Positions 41,961 to 53,165 of a DNA stretch of 64,000 nt are shown in pieces. Source of the DNA: Takifugu bimaculatus (Eukaryota; Chordata; Actinopteri; Tetraodontiformes; Tetraodontidae); contig CP034996.1 of the NCBI GenBank assembly GCA_004026145.2, forward strand, positions 6,921,407-6,985,406, given 5' to 3'. Within the stretch, counting starts at the first letter, position 1. Each line of letters begins with the position of its first letter. The notes below the pieces were generated by a model. It searched no databases and was not told the origin of the DNA. It was given only the letters and a program-made list of their open reading frames with translations. The position numbers and the translations under genes were made by a program.

Positions 41961-44454
41961 CTGATATGATAAATGTAAATATATATGCAAGGAGCATGTA
42001 AAAATTATTTTAAAAAACAAATTATAATATGTAAAAAACAATACTATACAACTAAATATGGAGAAAAAAAACTAGCAAAAACAGTACACAGTAAAAATAT
42101 AAAATATATAGTAAAAGCATCAAATATATACAGAAGTTTTAGCAATTGTCAATTTTAATGTGCTCATAAAAAAATTAAAGGAGTGTGTAAACAGTACTTA
42201 GAGATATGTTCAGTGTTTGATGTGTCAGGATTAAAAATTTGCTTGGTTGGGGCAGCAACCTAGGGGTTGGCACAACAGAGCAGGGAGGGAATTGAATACA
42301 AAGTTGATATGCTCCATGACTAGCTGTCCCAAACACTTAATCCAAATCCAGAAGTTCATTCAACTAGCTTTTTTTCAATAAGAACAAATGCAGGAGCCGG
42401 TATGCAATTACCATTCTAAGTTTAAACAATGGACTGGGAGAGCAGGGGAGGATGAGCCGGAGTTAAATAGTGGTAGAGCAACTGGCAGTATCCTTAATGA
42501 GCCTGTTGCAGTTTATGTTCAACATGTGCACCACCATTAGCACAGTGCTCATCGAGGCTCTTAAGGGCTCCAAAAGCAGGGGATAAAAACATTATGCCAA
42601 ATATTGATGGATATGTCTATTGCTGATGTCGATTTAGCTGTTGCTGTTACCTCACTGGCCAACTTCTATGTGGATTGTTGTGGTGTGTCGTAAAAGGTCA
42701 ACTGGAGTTGCCTAAAACAACAAAGTAAAACAATGCAAAATGCCACCTAGCAGGAGGGGAATGTCTCCATCCATAATGTGGCAACTGCAAACTTTTTTGA
42801 AGACAGTAAGTCTGGTTGCATATGAAGCCTTGTGGAAAATTGATTTTTGCTTTAGGTGCCACTAGATGGTAATGTATTTCCTGTGCAGTTTCCAATTAGA
42901 TAGAGACAACGCGAGAAAGGGCGTGACGTGATGGGGAAAAAAGAAAAAAGTCAGCAGGTAGCAGAGAGGTAGTGAAAGTGCAAAGCGAAGGGTTTATATC
43001 TTAGTGACAAACTGGAAAAAAAAGTGAATCCACACAACATGAAAAAAATATAAGGCTGTGTATGTCTTTCGACTATGATTTGTTTTTAAATTTAACTGAA
43101 ACCAGCCCTTATAACAATGTAGACTGCACACTGTAAGTCAAGAACTACTGGCTAGTATAATATCATGCATATTACCCTAGGATACATTTCAGAAGAGCAG
43201 TTTCATCTTTTGAGCCATTGCACTCAATTATAAATAATGTATTTAGTGTAAAATACTTAAGAAAAACAAAAGTTTACAAAGTATACTATTTTCAGTATTT
43301 TAGACACTAGGGTGTGAACAAGCTACCTGAATTATTTTAGGAAAATAAAGGAATACTAAGCACGTGCTAAAGGCCAGCAGATACAATGAAGAAGTATACA
43401 TAAGTATATGGACATGAGCCATCAATATTGACAAGGGACAGTCAAAAATTCACCAACTTTATAGCTATAATCCAATAATTAAGAATGTGTTGTAAATCTT
43501 TCACAATATAATATAATATAACTGCATACAGAGTGTAACCAATTAAAATAAATTATGTTCCTTCTGAAAAAAAATCCGGGGCCCACAGCATCAATTTGAA
43601 AGATTTGAAAACTTCAGGCAAAAACGTGAAGGAAGCGAGCTTGAGAGGCGATTTGTTGATACCAAAGAACCACTACAAAATTGGACCATTACCTTAACCT
43701 TTATGAGAGCCCAATGATAGCAACTCTTTAATGTATTTTCTTATCTCTGCATCCTCATGGCAGATTACACGATGACACATCATCACAGAAAGAGATGAAG
43801 AGCTTTCAATGAATTCACAGAAAGACACTTGTCAAAAGCTGTGTAAATCTCAATGAAAGATTATGTAAATCTCAATGAACTATCAATGATAGCTTTGATG
43901 TGACAGTGATTGTGATAGTGATCAACAATCTCTCTGCTGAAACATCAGTGAGCAACTGCTTAGTTGTTTCACTTGCCTAGCATTCAGAAGCAAGACTCAG
44001 AAACTGCAATTGTTGCATATGACGTGAAATGATGTCTGAGAAAGCTGCACCACTCGTCAACATCATGTCTATTAGACCCCTCAAAGTTGCATGTGTGGAT
44101 TTTCTCAATAATCCACTGAGGTTAATACATCCAAGAACACAGAAAACTCAGGCAAATAAGACAGTAAGAGGCAAGAAGCAGGCAGATTAGCTGGAAAAAA
44201 AAGTACTGTACTGTAAAGTACTATTCAGCAAGATTCTTTCCCTGTGGATGCTTCATTAAAGACTTGTGGCCTGTATTTTCCTGACCCTAAGTAGGAAAAT
44301 TTACCTGGCCCTGAACATGGCAGTTTCATCGCTGGACAAGAAGCTAAAAGACCTTCCCGAAAGAGATCCAAGCTGCTCAAACTGTTTACTAATGCTTGTA
44401 TGAATGAAATGCTGAATAATGAAACCCAATGGGTTGTACTGGCTCACCAGTGTA
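41961..44454. other. No gene seen
   Basis: AT-rich. Several stretches (42220-42560, 43740-44340) read like old decayed transposon coding sequence, but I cannot identify a motif. Confidence 0.4.
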
Positions 44455-44640
44455 GATGAATACAGAAGGGGGTGGGGCAGAAAAACTACACAAGAAATAA
44501 CATCACTAGTCTACTTGGTTAGGAGGAGAGGAGAGGAGAGGAGAGGAGAGGAGAGGAGAGGAGAGGAGAGGAGAGGAGAGGAGAGGAGAGGAGAGGAGAG
44601 GAGAGGAGAGGAGGACCCAGTGGCGTGACAGAGGCCTTGT
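44455..44640. repeat. Internal fragment of the 17624 repeat with a GGAGA expansion
   Basis: Flanks 'gatgaatacagaagggggtg', 'gcagaaaaactacacaagaa' and 'actagtctactt' on the left, and 'gacccagtggcgtgacagag' on the right, match 18095-18215. Between them lie about 18 GGAGA/AGGAG units where the other copy has only a short GGA run. Confidence 0.9.
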
Positions 44641-45318
44641 CAACCATGTTTTGTAAAAAAAAAAATTAAACAAATAAAAAAGCCAGGATCACAGCTGGAT
44701 AACATTGGTAGATTGTCAGCATATCTGATTCTCACTTTTTAAACACTGACCATTTGTTTCTATAGGGGGACCTTTTTGCAGGGTCTGGGATTTTGAATGG
44801 TCTCAGTTATGTATTGAAGCCCACATTCCCTGGATTGAACCACTAACTGGCCAGGTCTTCAGAGCAGCATGTCTGGGTTCAGTAGAAATACATAGAGAAG
44901 CAAACAAGGCCACCTTGAAGCAAGTGCATCTATGTGAGAGGTGCCTGTTGATTAAACACACCACTGTAGTGTTGTCTGCCAATATTATTGCATGATCATA
45001 TCAAAATCAGGCTGGACTTGAAGAGGCCGGCCCTGAACAGGGGGAGCAGACCCCAGAGAAGACAGAAGTGTCTTCAGGGGGAGGTAAGCTGCCACAAAAC
45101 GTTCCCCCATGCCATATTGCGTAAACCTTGGCACTCCATTCCCTTCCAATCAAGCATGGAGCTGCCTGCCACAGGATGCTTCTCCCTCTACGGTCTGATG
45201 CGCCAGGAGACAGCAAACTCATCTAATAAATCCAGAAAAATTGACATGGCCTGTTTTCCTGTCATCGTCAGCTTTGGAATATTTTATTGTCAAAGTGAGA
45301 GTGCATTAACTGGATCTT
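44641..45318. other. No gene seen
   Basis: Unique-looking sequence. A 110-codon open frame (44988-45320) has no recognisable motif. Confidence 0.4.
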
Positions 45319-45383
45319 GAGCTATAAGTGGCACATTTACAAATGGACTTACAGAACATTTGTAAATGTGCCACTTATAGCTC
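45319..45383. repeat. Perfect 27-bp inverted repeat with 11-base loop
   Basis: The left arm 45319-45345 begins 'gagctataagtggcac'. The right arm 45357-45383 is its exact reverse complement. The match continues outward imperfectly for several more bases. Confidence 0.95.
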
Positions 45384-45730
45384 CAGATGCCGCTGGGGAA
45401 TAGAGTTTTTACACCCAGCTGGTCCCCCAGCTTGGTCCTGCTCCATGCTCCATGTTTCAGGCCAAGATATGTCACACACAGCTGGTGAGGATCCCAACTA
45501 AAAATCTTATTCTCACAGTACAAGGTCGTGCCCTTGTTTTCACCCGTGCTTCCTTGGGGACTTTAACTGCAGCCAAGGTCACTAGGAGAACTTATTAGGT
45601 GAAAAGCTATGTTAGCTGGGTGATATTGCTAACCTTGTGTGGCTAGGTTGGATAGTGTGGAGCTGACTGGGAGTGTTGCAACTTTCTGGCAGCTCTTACA
45701 CTGGAAATATTGCAATTCCGTAGGACATTA

Positions 45731-46154
45731 GCTGACACGGGTGTGGTGGGATCCACTCGCAACACAGCAGTTCCTGACAGTTTTAATAAACAGCTTTATT
45801 AAAAACTTGCAGGTAACAGCACAGAAGGAATCACAAACCTCTGTGGAATGAAAAAAAACACCACAAGAGGGCAAAGTCCAAACAAACGCAGGAAAAATAA
45901 ATAAATAAAGCAAAAATTTACCAGGGCATCAACAGAGAAGCCCAAGGAAGGCAGGGTCAAAACCAGCAAATGCAATCAACAAAGTGCTGGCGAGTCAGGC
46001 ATGGCGTGATAATGTAAAACACTGGCTTAAATAGGCCTAAGAGGGAGCAACAGGTGAAAATGATGAAGGCTGATCAGATGTGTGTGGAGGAAGGGCGTAG
46101 AAGAGTGAGTGGAATTTTCCACCTCAGCACAAGAGCAGAAGAGCAGGCAGTGAT
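45731..46154 (-). mobile_element. Solo LTR-like element, same family as 57553
   Basis: Read on minus, it opens 'tcactgcctgctcttctg', shares 'ggtggaaaattccactcac', 'cacctgttgctc' and 'catgcctgac' with the plus-strand copy at 57553, and ends 'ccaccacaccc'. It holds an AATAAA in 'ttttaataaagctg'. No internal coding region adjoins it, so it is a solo LTR. Confidence 0.7.
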
Positions 46155-48608
46155 AATTAGCCAGGGAAGTTAACCGAGTGTTGGGAAAGAATTACAATTT
46201 TGGGGTATGGCAACCCTTAAGTGTTCCCACTTCTAGCTAACTGTTTAAAGTATTTCTACTCTCCATAGTTAGTAATCTCATAGCTATTTGGTGATGTGCC
46301 AATGAGCTAACTTCCATGAACTGAGCAAGGCCAAACCAAGCTCAAGTTGACTGAGATTTTTCTTGAGTTACTGGACAGTTAAGCTAGGTCCCAGAAAGGC
46401 CATTAGAATGGAAGCCGATGAATAAAACTTCTGCTCACAGCGATAAGAGGTCTTTGAATGACTGATAGCGCTGTGTCTAGCCCCATCATAGGGGAGCGTC
46501 TCCTCCCTCTGTGGCACTGACATGCCGGATTCCAGCCAATCCTAGCTGGCAGAATGCAATGGGAGCTTGAGATGAGGTCACGCCATAGGCCTTCCCAATG
46601 TATGACATCAAAGCAGGTCTGCAAGCACGTCTGAAGAGAGTGAGAGCAAATCTGAGCAGAGCACATGCAGGTCATCATAATTGACATGCTTGTGAGAATT
46701 GTGTCTCTTTGCTCTTTTTAATTGTGTATGCACTCTCATAATTTTGGCAGCTAAATGATGCTATACTGGTGCCTGATTTATGCTTTGTGGGACAAAGGCA
46801 TGTACTCCACCAACTAGGTTGTACAGGTTTCCAGAGAACTGCACATTGACTGTGTACATTGGACTCACTAACCCACAGTATAGGTTTGTAGAGAACTTGG
46901 TTCAGCAGAGAAATGTGCGCACACTTGGGATACAGTTATCAGAAGGTAATCAATCAGGGCCCCAAGACTGGCGGGTCGGAAAGCAAGGAGGATTGCCACT
47001 GCCATAGTGGGATTCATAATATCACATCTGGGACATTGTCATTAAGAAAGAAGATGCAGTATGTGCACAAGTAAGGTATCATATGTATTATAGCACCTTT
47101 ATTTATTTTGGTTACTCATCTATAGAATAAATTACTGCATGAAAACAAATAGAAATGATAAATAGAAGCGATATAGCAGGAGATACAGAATTACAACATT
47201 ATCCAGATGGGTGACCAAAAGCTTTCATGTCCTCGATGCAACAATATGAAGATTCACTTCAAAACTTCCTTCTGTCGCCCAGTCTTCTCCTGGTCTCACT
47301 ATTTGTTTTGTTTCGTTTTTTTGTTCAATGAAATGATGCTGTTGATCACCAGACGAGGCCACGCGGCAGCATGTTGCAGCAGCCTCCTCTGGGGTATGTT
47401 GGTGATGGTGGGCTTGGTGCTGCTGGAAGTCTTTATTGAATGCAAATGAGGCCCTGCTGACTTACACTCTCTGTCTATACAGGAGCACTAACCCTACCTG
47501 TCTGTCTCCCCTTCTGTGTCTCTTAGCCTCTCTATTCCAAGGTCCTGGAGGTACAAACCATCCTGCACCTTTGTTTAAATCACGATAACAATGTGCACTT
47601 ACTTCTCAGCTGTGACACGCCCACTGACAAGACTGTGGGTTTATTCGACTTTAGGCATCTAGTTGTCAGAGACAGAAAATGGTGCAGACCGGGAATCCAC
47701 AGCCTCTGCAGCACAACGGACAATAAATCAGGATTAAGAATGTCTAAAGGCCTAAAAGCAAAGCAAGACATAACATATTTCCACTTCGTCAACACCTCTC
47801 ATCAGGCTGTTTTAATTAAGTTTTAATTTGTGTCCCACAAGTTCTCACCCTGTCAAAACCTAAAATCAGCTTGATAATGCAGTGAACTGGAGGAGTTATG
47901 AAAGTTTTTGTCTCAGCACTGAAATGAAAGTGCCAAAATGGCATGGGTACTTTAGATTACATGGCCACAAAACATGATCAACTCAGTCTGAGAGAAAATG
48001 ACTTGTCACAACTCATTTTGCCACTGATTTGATTGTATTGCTCATATTTTCTAACTAGCATCCCTCTTGTACATAACACATTTAAATATGGAGAGACTAC
48101 GTTCGATTTTGAATCACAGTTTGTGCCTCATTGATATGCTGCAAATTATTATTATTATTATTGTGGACAAATCTCTGATCCCCAGTAGGCCTAACCTCTA
48201 CCTCAACTTCATTATCTTTGTGCTGTTCCATGCAGTGCTTTGTTTGGACCATATACTTTTAAGCTCCTCCACCATTAAATTGATTGCATTATTTTTTTGT
48301 CATTAATTAGATAATCTTAGTGCATTTTCATTTTCTAAATTTAACGGTGAATGTCAGTCTTTGCAGACTATCAAAACTACTATCATTTGCAACTATGGAA
48401 AAAGTCCACATCCATGGACAAAGTAATGAGAATTTCATCCTGTTCTACTTTATCAGCTCCCTTTTGATGTTGTATAAATCTGGTGAAAGATATAAATCAC
48501 AGCTATATTTCCTGAAACAACAATGAAGACTGGATAAAAAGAATACTGAAAGAAAATCATAATTACGTCTATGATGTCATGTATTTAACATTCATGTGAT
48601 TTAAAAAA
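46155..48608. other. No gene seen
   Basis: No gene supported. Short open frames only. Confidence 0.45.
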
Positions 48609-49617
48609 ATCCATCCATCCATGCATGCATCCGTCCGTCTGTCCGTCCATCCGTCCTTCCTTTCTTCCATCCACCGTCTCCATCCATCCATCCATCCATC
48701 CATCCATCCATCCATTCATGCATGCATGCATCCTTCCATCCACCCTCTCCATCCATCCATCCATCCATCCATCATCCACCCTCTCCATCCTTCCATCCAC
48801 CCACCCATCCATCCATCCATCCATCCATCCACCCTCTCCATCCTTCCATCCATCCATCCATCCATCCATCCATCCATCCTTCCTTCCTTCCTTCCTTCCT
48901 TCCTTCCTTCCTTCCTTCCTTCCTTCCTTCCTTCCTTCCTTCCTTCCTTCCTTCCTTCCATCCACCCTGTCTATCCATCCATCCATCCATGCATGCAAGC
49001 ATCCTTCCTTCCATCCACCCACCCATCCTTCCTTCCTTCCTTCCTTCCATCCACCCTGTCTATCCATCCATCCATCCATGCATGCAAGCATCCTTCCTTC
49101 CATCCACCCACCCATCCTTCCTTCCTTCCTTCCTTTCATCCACCCTGTCAATCCATCCATCCATCCGTCTGTCCGTCCGTCCGTCCGTCCGTCTGTCCAT
49201 CATCCTCTCCATCCATCCATCCATCCATCCATCCATCCATCCATCCATCCATCCTTCCTTCCTTCCTTCCTTCCTTCCTTCCTTCCTTCCTTCCTTCCTT
49301 CCTTCATTCCTTCCTTCCTTCCTTCCTTCCATCCACCCTGTCCATCCATCCATCCATTCATCTATCCATCCATCCTTCCTTCCTTCCTTCCATCCATCCT
49401 CTCCATCCATCCATCCATCCATCCATCCTTTCTTCCTTCCTTCCTTCCTTCCTTCCTTCCTTCCTTCCTTCCTTCCTTCCATCCACCCTGTCCACCCATC
49501 CATCCATTCATCTATCCATCCATCCTTCCTTCCTTCCATCCATCCATCCATCCATCCATCCATCCATCCATCCATCCATCCATCCATCCATCCATCCATC
49601 CATCCATCCATCCATCA
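48609..49617. repeat. 1-kb CCAT/CCTT tetranucleotide array with higher-order units
   Basis: Alternating blocks of CCAT and CCTT, with scattered CCGT, CCAC and TGCA variants. A compound unit beginning 'ccaccctgtctatcc' recurs at 48962, 49051 and (first 10 bases) 49140, a spacing of exactly 89 bases. A second pair beginning 'ccaccctgtcca' lies at 49333 and 49483, 150 bases apart. Because the period is 4 and no unit contains a stop, several frames stay open on both strands, the longest 373 codons. These are not genes. Confidence 0.95.
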
Positions 49618-49655
49618 TTTCTCTGAACAGGGTCATGGGGTGCTCTTGATCCAGG
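49618..49655 (-). repeat. Repeat-tail anchor of the CCAT array
   Basis: On minus the sequence reads 'ccccatgaccctgttcagag' and runs straight into GGAT units. It matches the end of the GGGTCA-type repeat family found elsewhere in the window. Confidence 0.6.
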
Positions 49656-51884
49656 CCAGATTATTTTCTAAATCACTCTTAGAAAACAAACCATTTAAGA
49701 CAGATCTAATAGTCTCTTTCATTCATGTTTTTATTCATTTATACCAGTGGCTCCATCCCTCTGTGCTGCAATGTACCTTTTTATACTGTAATTGTTGTTT
49801 TTGCCCTTGGCCGCAGCTGCGGTGGGAGAAATCTCTGAGATAACAGCTCTTTCTGTCTCTTCTCCTCTGTCCTGAGGGAAAAACACACGGATACTCCTGT
49901 CTTGAAAAAAAATGGGTTGCAGGGTTATCATCCCTGTCACAGCTAACCCCCTAACAATTAGTGGAATTGTATTGCAGTGATATTGGAATGAGTCCCAGTG
50001 TCTGAAGCTGAGGATAACATTTCAGTAACAGAATGAAAAATGCTATACACAACAATGAACAACTATATAAATAGTCAGAATCTATATGTAGGTTTGCAAA
50101 TAAGCCTATGCAGCGAAAACAGTAAATTAACTTTGTGTGTATATGAACTCAAGTGAACTTGAGTTTGTGAATTTTTGCTTGCACCTGTATCAGAGCTGCT
50201 GCCACACACACATTCACACATACACATGCACAGATACACGCACACATGTCTCTCTAAAGGTTTCCTAAGGTGTTATGTATGCAATCACTGGGTTGAATGT
50301 CCATACATTACCATACATCATATACATGTTGAGGCTGTTTGCAAAGCCGCTGTTAAAATGCCATCACGTCCTTAGCCAATGGAAGGCTTATATGATGGGA
50401 TGAAACCCACTTATAACTGTGTATCCCTCAATTACTTGTGAAGCTCTGATGCAAGTAGAATGCGAGCACAGATATAACGCCTCCTCCTCGTTACCTGCTC
50501 TAAGTGCTCAAGTAGAAGTGAAAACTCACGAACACATAATTGCAGGGTGCACCAGCCCCATGTCGCTGTCACCCTAAATGGTGAGAAACAATGGGCCATA
50601 TTATTCTGCTACAGAAGTGAGTTACCATATGTCAGCTGGAGAAGAGGGGATGGGGCTGGTGATATCTCCCTGTTCCCACCTCCTCCTTCTCAGCTGCTTA
50701 ATATGCATTTCATTAGGTGGCCTGTTTCCTGAGAAACCTGCTCTCATTTTCTTCCACTGCCAGTTATATTCCTTCCCAAGATGCTTTGGGATGGCAGCAG
50801 GTCTGTGCTAAACTTCCACTTGTAGCCAGCTATGGAGGAAACTGCACTTCTCTTTATTTGCTGCATTTAACCAAGATGGATGCAGCAGAGCTTTTCTGTA
50901 GCTCTGCGGGTAGGAGCACTATGCATGTGTGTGTAGGAGGAGGTGTGCTTTAACTAAGAAATTGGCTGGCCTATGCCTGCAGAGTGGCCCTGGTGAAGCA
51001 AGCATGGAGTATAATTGGATTTAAAGTTTGTTAAGGATTGTGAATAATTTCCTCATTACCTCAGCATCTCCCATCATTTTTACAACATATCTAAATTAGG
51101 AGGGGAAAGCAGAGAACTTGCATCTTTGTGTACATGCATGCACTTGTCTGTGTGTATAGATGATATCAGTTTTGAAGGCTGCCTCCTATCTTCCTACTTG
51201 AGCAAGTATACTGTACTTTGGATACTCATGGATACTCTCCCTGACTTTGCCTCTGCCTCAGACCCCTGAGAGCTTGCCACCGTGTCACTGTTCCCACCCA
51301 TAATTGAAGGGTGAGAAAACCATAAAACCATGTCGACCACTTCCAGTTGTTCTGGTCACCTAATCAGTGAGAACCATTAGAGTCAGCCATCTGTGTTTCA
51401 CACCCCCTTGACTGTATTTTCCATCTCAACCTCACAAAAAAACTCACATTCACACAAGTTCTTCTGTTAAAGCTGAGGCACAGCTGGGTCTCAATGTCAT
51501 GTGACCAAGGGTAAAGAAAAAAACATGGCAGCATGAATTCAACTCTCAACTATCAGACTTTATTTACTCTTTTCTTTATGTGTGGCACCGTTGTATACTA
51601 TAAAAATGCCATCAATGAAGAACAATTCAAAGACTCAACTGAAAGATTTATATAACTGTTTGTCACCATGTCACCTGTCACCATAATTGTATGTCTAGCC
51701 TGAATGGATTAGTGAGTAATGCTTACACATTAAACCTTGTAGGACCTGTAAAGTTTTTAGTTTATTCTTTATTTTTACTGTATGGGTACTTTTTCTTAAA
51801 CCAGTGGTACTTAAATGGAGAGCTCTCATGCAAAAACATGCAAAAATCTGGTCTTCCATTGGCAATAATTGTCTTCATTAGCTC
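49656..51884. other. No gene seen
   Basis: Contains a CA-rich run at 50203-50245 and unique-looking sequence. No gene supported. Confidence 0.45.
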
Positions 51885-52260
51885 AAGCTCAAGTCTATTT
51901 TATTTACAGCCCAAACTTATAAACATTGTGTGCCTCGGACGGCTTTACAAGTTGTGACACCCTTTGTCCTTGGACCCTTGAACCAAGCTGGAAAAACTTA
52001 AAAACCTTTCAGGGAAAAAGAAGAAACCTAAAGGAGAGCCAAAGTTGAGGGATCTCTCTCCTTGGGACAGAGAAGTGCAGTATCCATAGAGAGAATATTA
52101 ACATTAACATCAGTAATATAGAGTTTATAGAAAAGATGGGCTGCCTGACAGGAACAGCACTGAGCAGGTCCAGGTGGTTATTGTACAGATAAGTCGGGAA
52201 GATGTTTGCTAGCTCACATCTTCCCATCCATCTCTTTGCAGCAGCTGGATCATCTACAGA
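51885..52260. repeat. Interspersed repeat with 'cggacggctttacaag'
   Basis: The order 'ttttatttacagcccaaac', 'cctcggacggctttacaag', 'gggaaaaagaagaaaccta' and 'gagggatctctctccttgg' resembles a repeat family I recall from other fish genomes. Only one copy lies in this window, so the call rests on recollection. Confidence 0.5.
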
Positions 52261-53019
52261 TGCTGAAAGTAAGCAGTAAGCAGCCTTGAAAATGCAAAAT
52301 CATTATATGATATATATGCAAATTTTAATAATATATGTAATTTCACCTGTAAATATGTTCATGGGTTAATGCAAATTGGTATTACTGTGAAAATAAATGA
52401 AAACAAAATTCATTCATTTTTATGTTTTTCCAATATAGCACACTACATGCAGGTATGAGAAGGCCTCTGTCCTCCAGTACAATCCCTGGCTCTCCTCTTC
52501 ACACATCTTGTGTATCCGTGGTGAGTAATCAGGTAATTGATCATACAGACAGGTAATTATTTCCGCGCCAAGCTCGGTGGCAAATGAAAAGTCAGGCAAA
52601 AAGAATCTGTCTCTTCCAACACAGCCAGGAGGCAGGAGACAAAGGAAGAGTAAGAATACAGCTCTGGGAGGATAGATGGTGTACCAAAAAGGCTTTAATC
52701 AGAAAAAAGCTTTTTTGTCCTGGAATTTTAGAGACATGTCCAGATGTTTCCAAGCTCTCAAAACAGGAAAACATTCAAAATGACATGGGCGTCTTCAGAA
52801 AGACAACGCCACTCTATCTTGAGAAAGTGCTTTGCTGCTTCTTATAGTTTACAAACGTGAACAAAGCACTGACGTGACATCTCGCTGACAGTGCAGTGTA
52901 GTTTACTCGTCTGCTCCCTGTGGTGTGAAAGAGTCACAGTTTGCGTGACAAAGTGCTTCCAGGCAGAATTTGGCCTCTGCTGCCCACATCTGGGATCTCG
53001 GTCGCTCGCTTCACTGGCT
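52261..53019. other. No gene seen
   Basis: Unique-looking sequence. An 87-codon frame (52584-52847) has no family signature. Confidence 0.45.
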
Positions 53020-53165
53020 TCTCATCTCGTCTTCTTAACCGCTTTATCCCTTTCAGGGTCACAGGGAGGGTACATCAAGGGTAAAGGCAGGTCCACCCCT
53101 GGATGAGTCGCCAGTTCATCGCAGGGTTCGGTACCGTGCTCAAGGGTACCCCAGCAGTGCTGAGA
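53020..53165. repeat. GGGTCA-type interspersed repeat copy
   Basis: 'Cgctttatccctttcagggt', 'ggtccacccctggatgagtc', 'ttcatcgcagggt' and 'gctcaagggtacc' are the closest relatives of the 12105-12345 copy. Confidence 0.75.

Noticed and set aside
48609..49617. CRISPR-like or satellite centromeric array
   Set aside because: Period-4 simple sequence with no spacer structure; the 89- and 150-bp units are block copies of the microsatellite itself.
48621..49843. Long open frames of 333-373 codons (plus) and 183-191 codons (minus)
   Set aside because: They are translations of the CCAT/CCTT tetranucleotide array. Several frames are open on both strands because no unit contains a stop.
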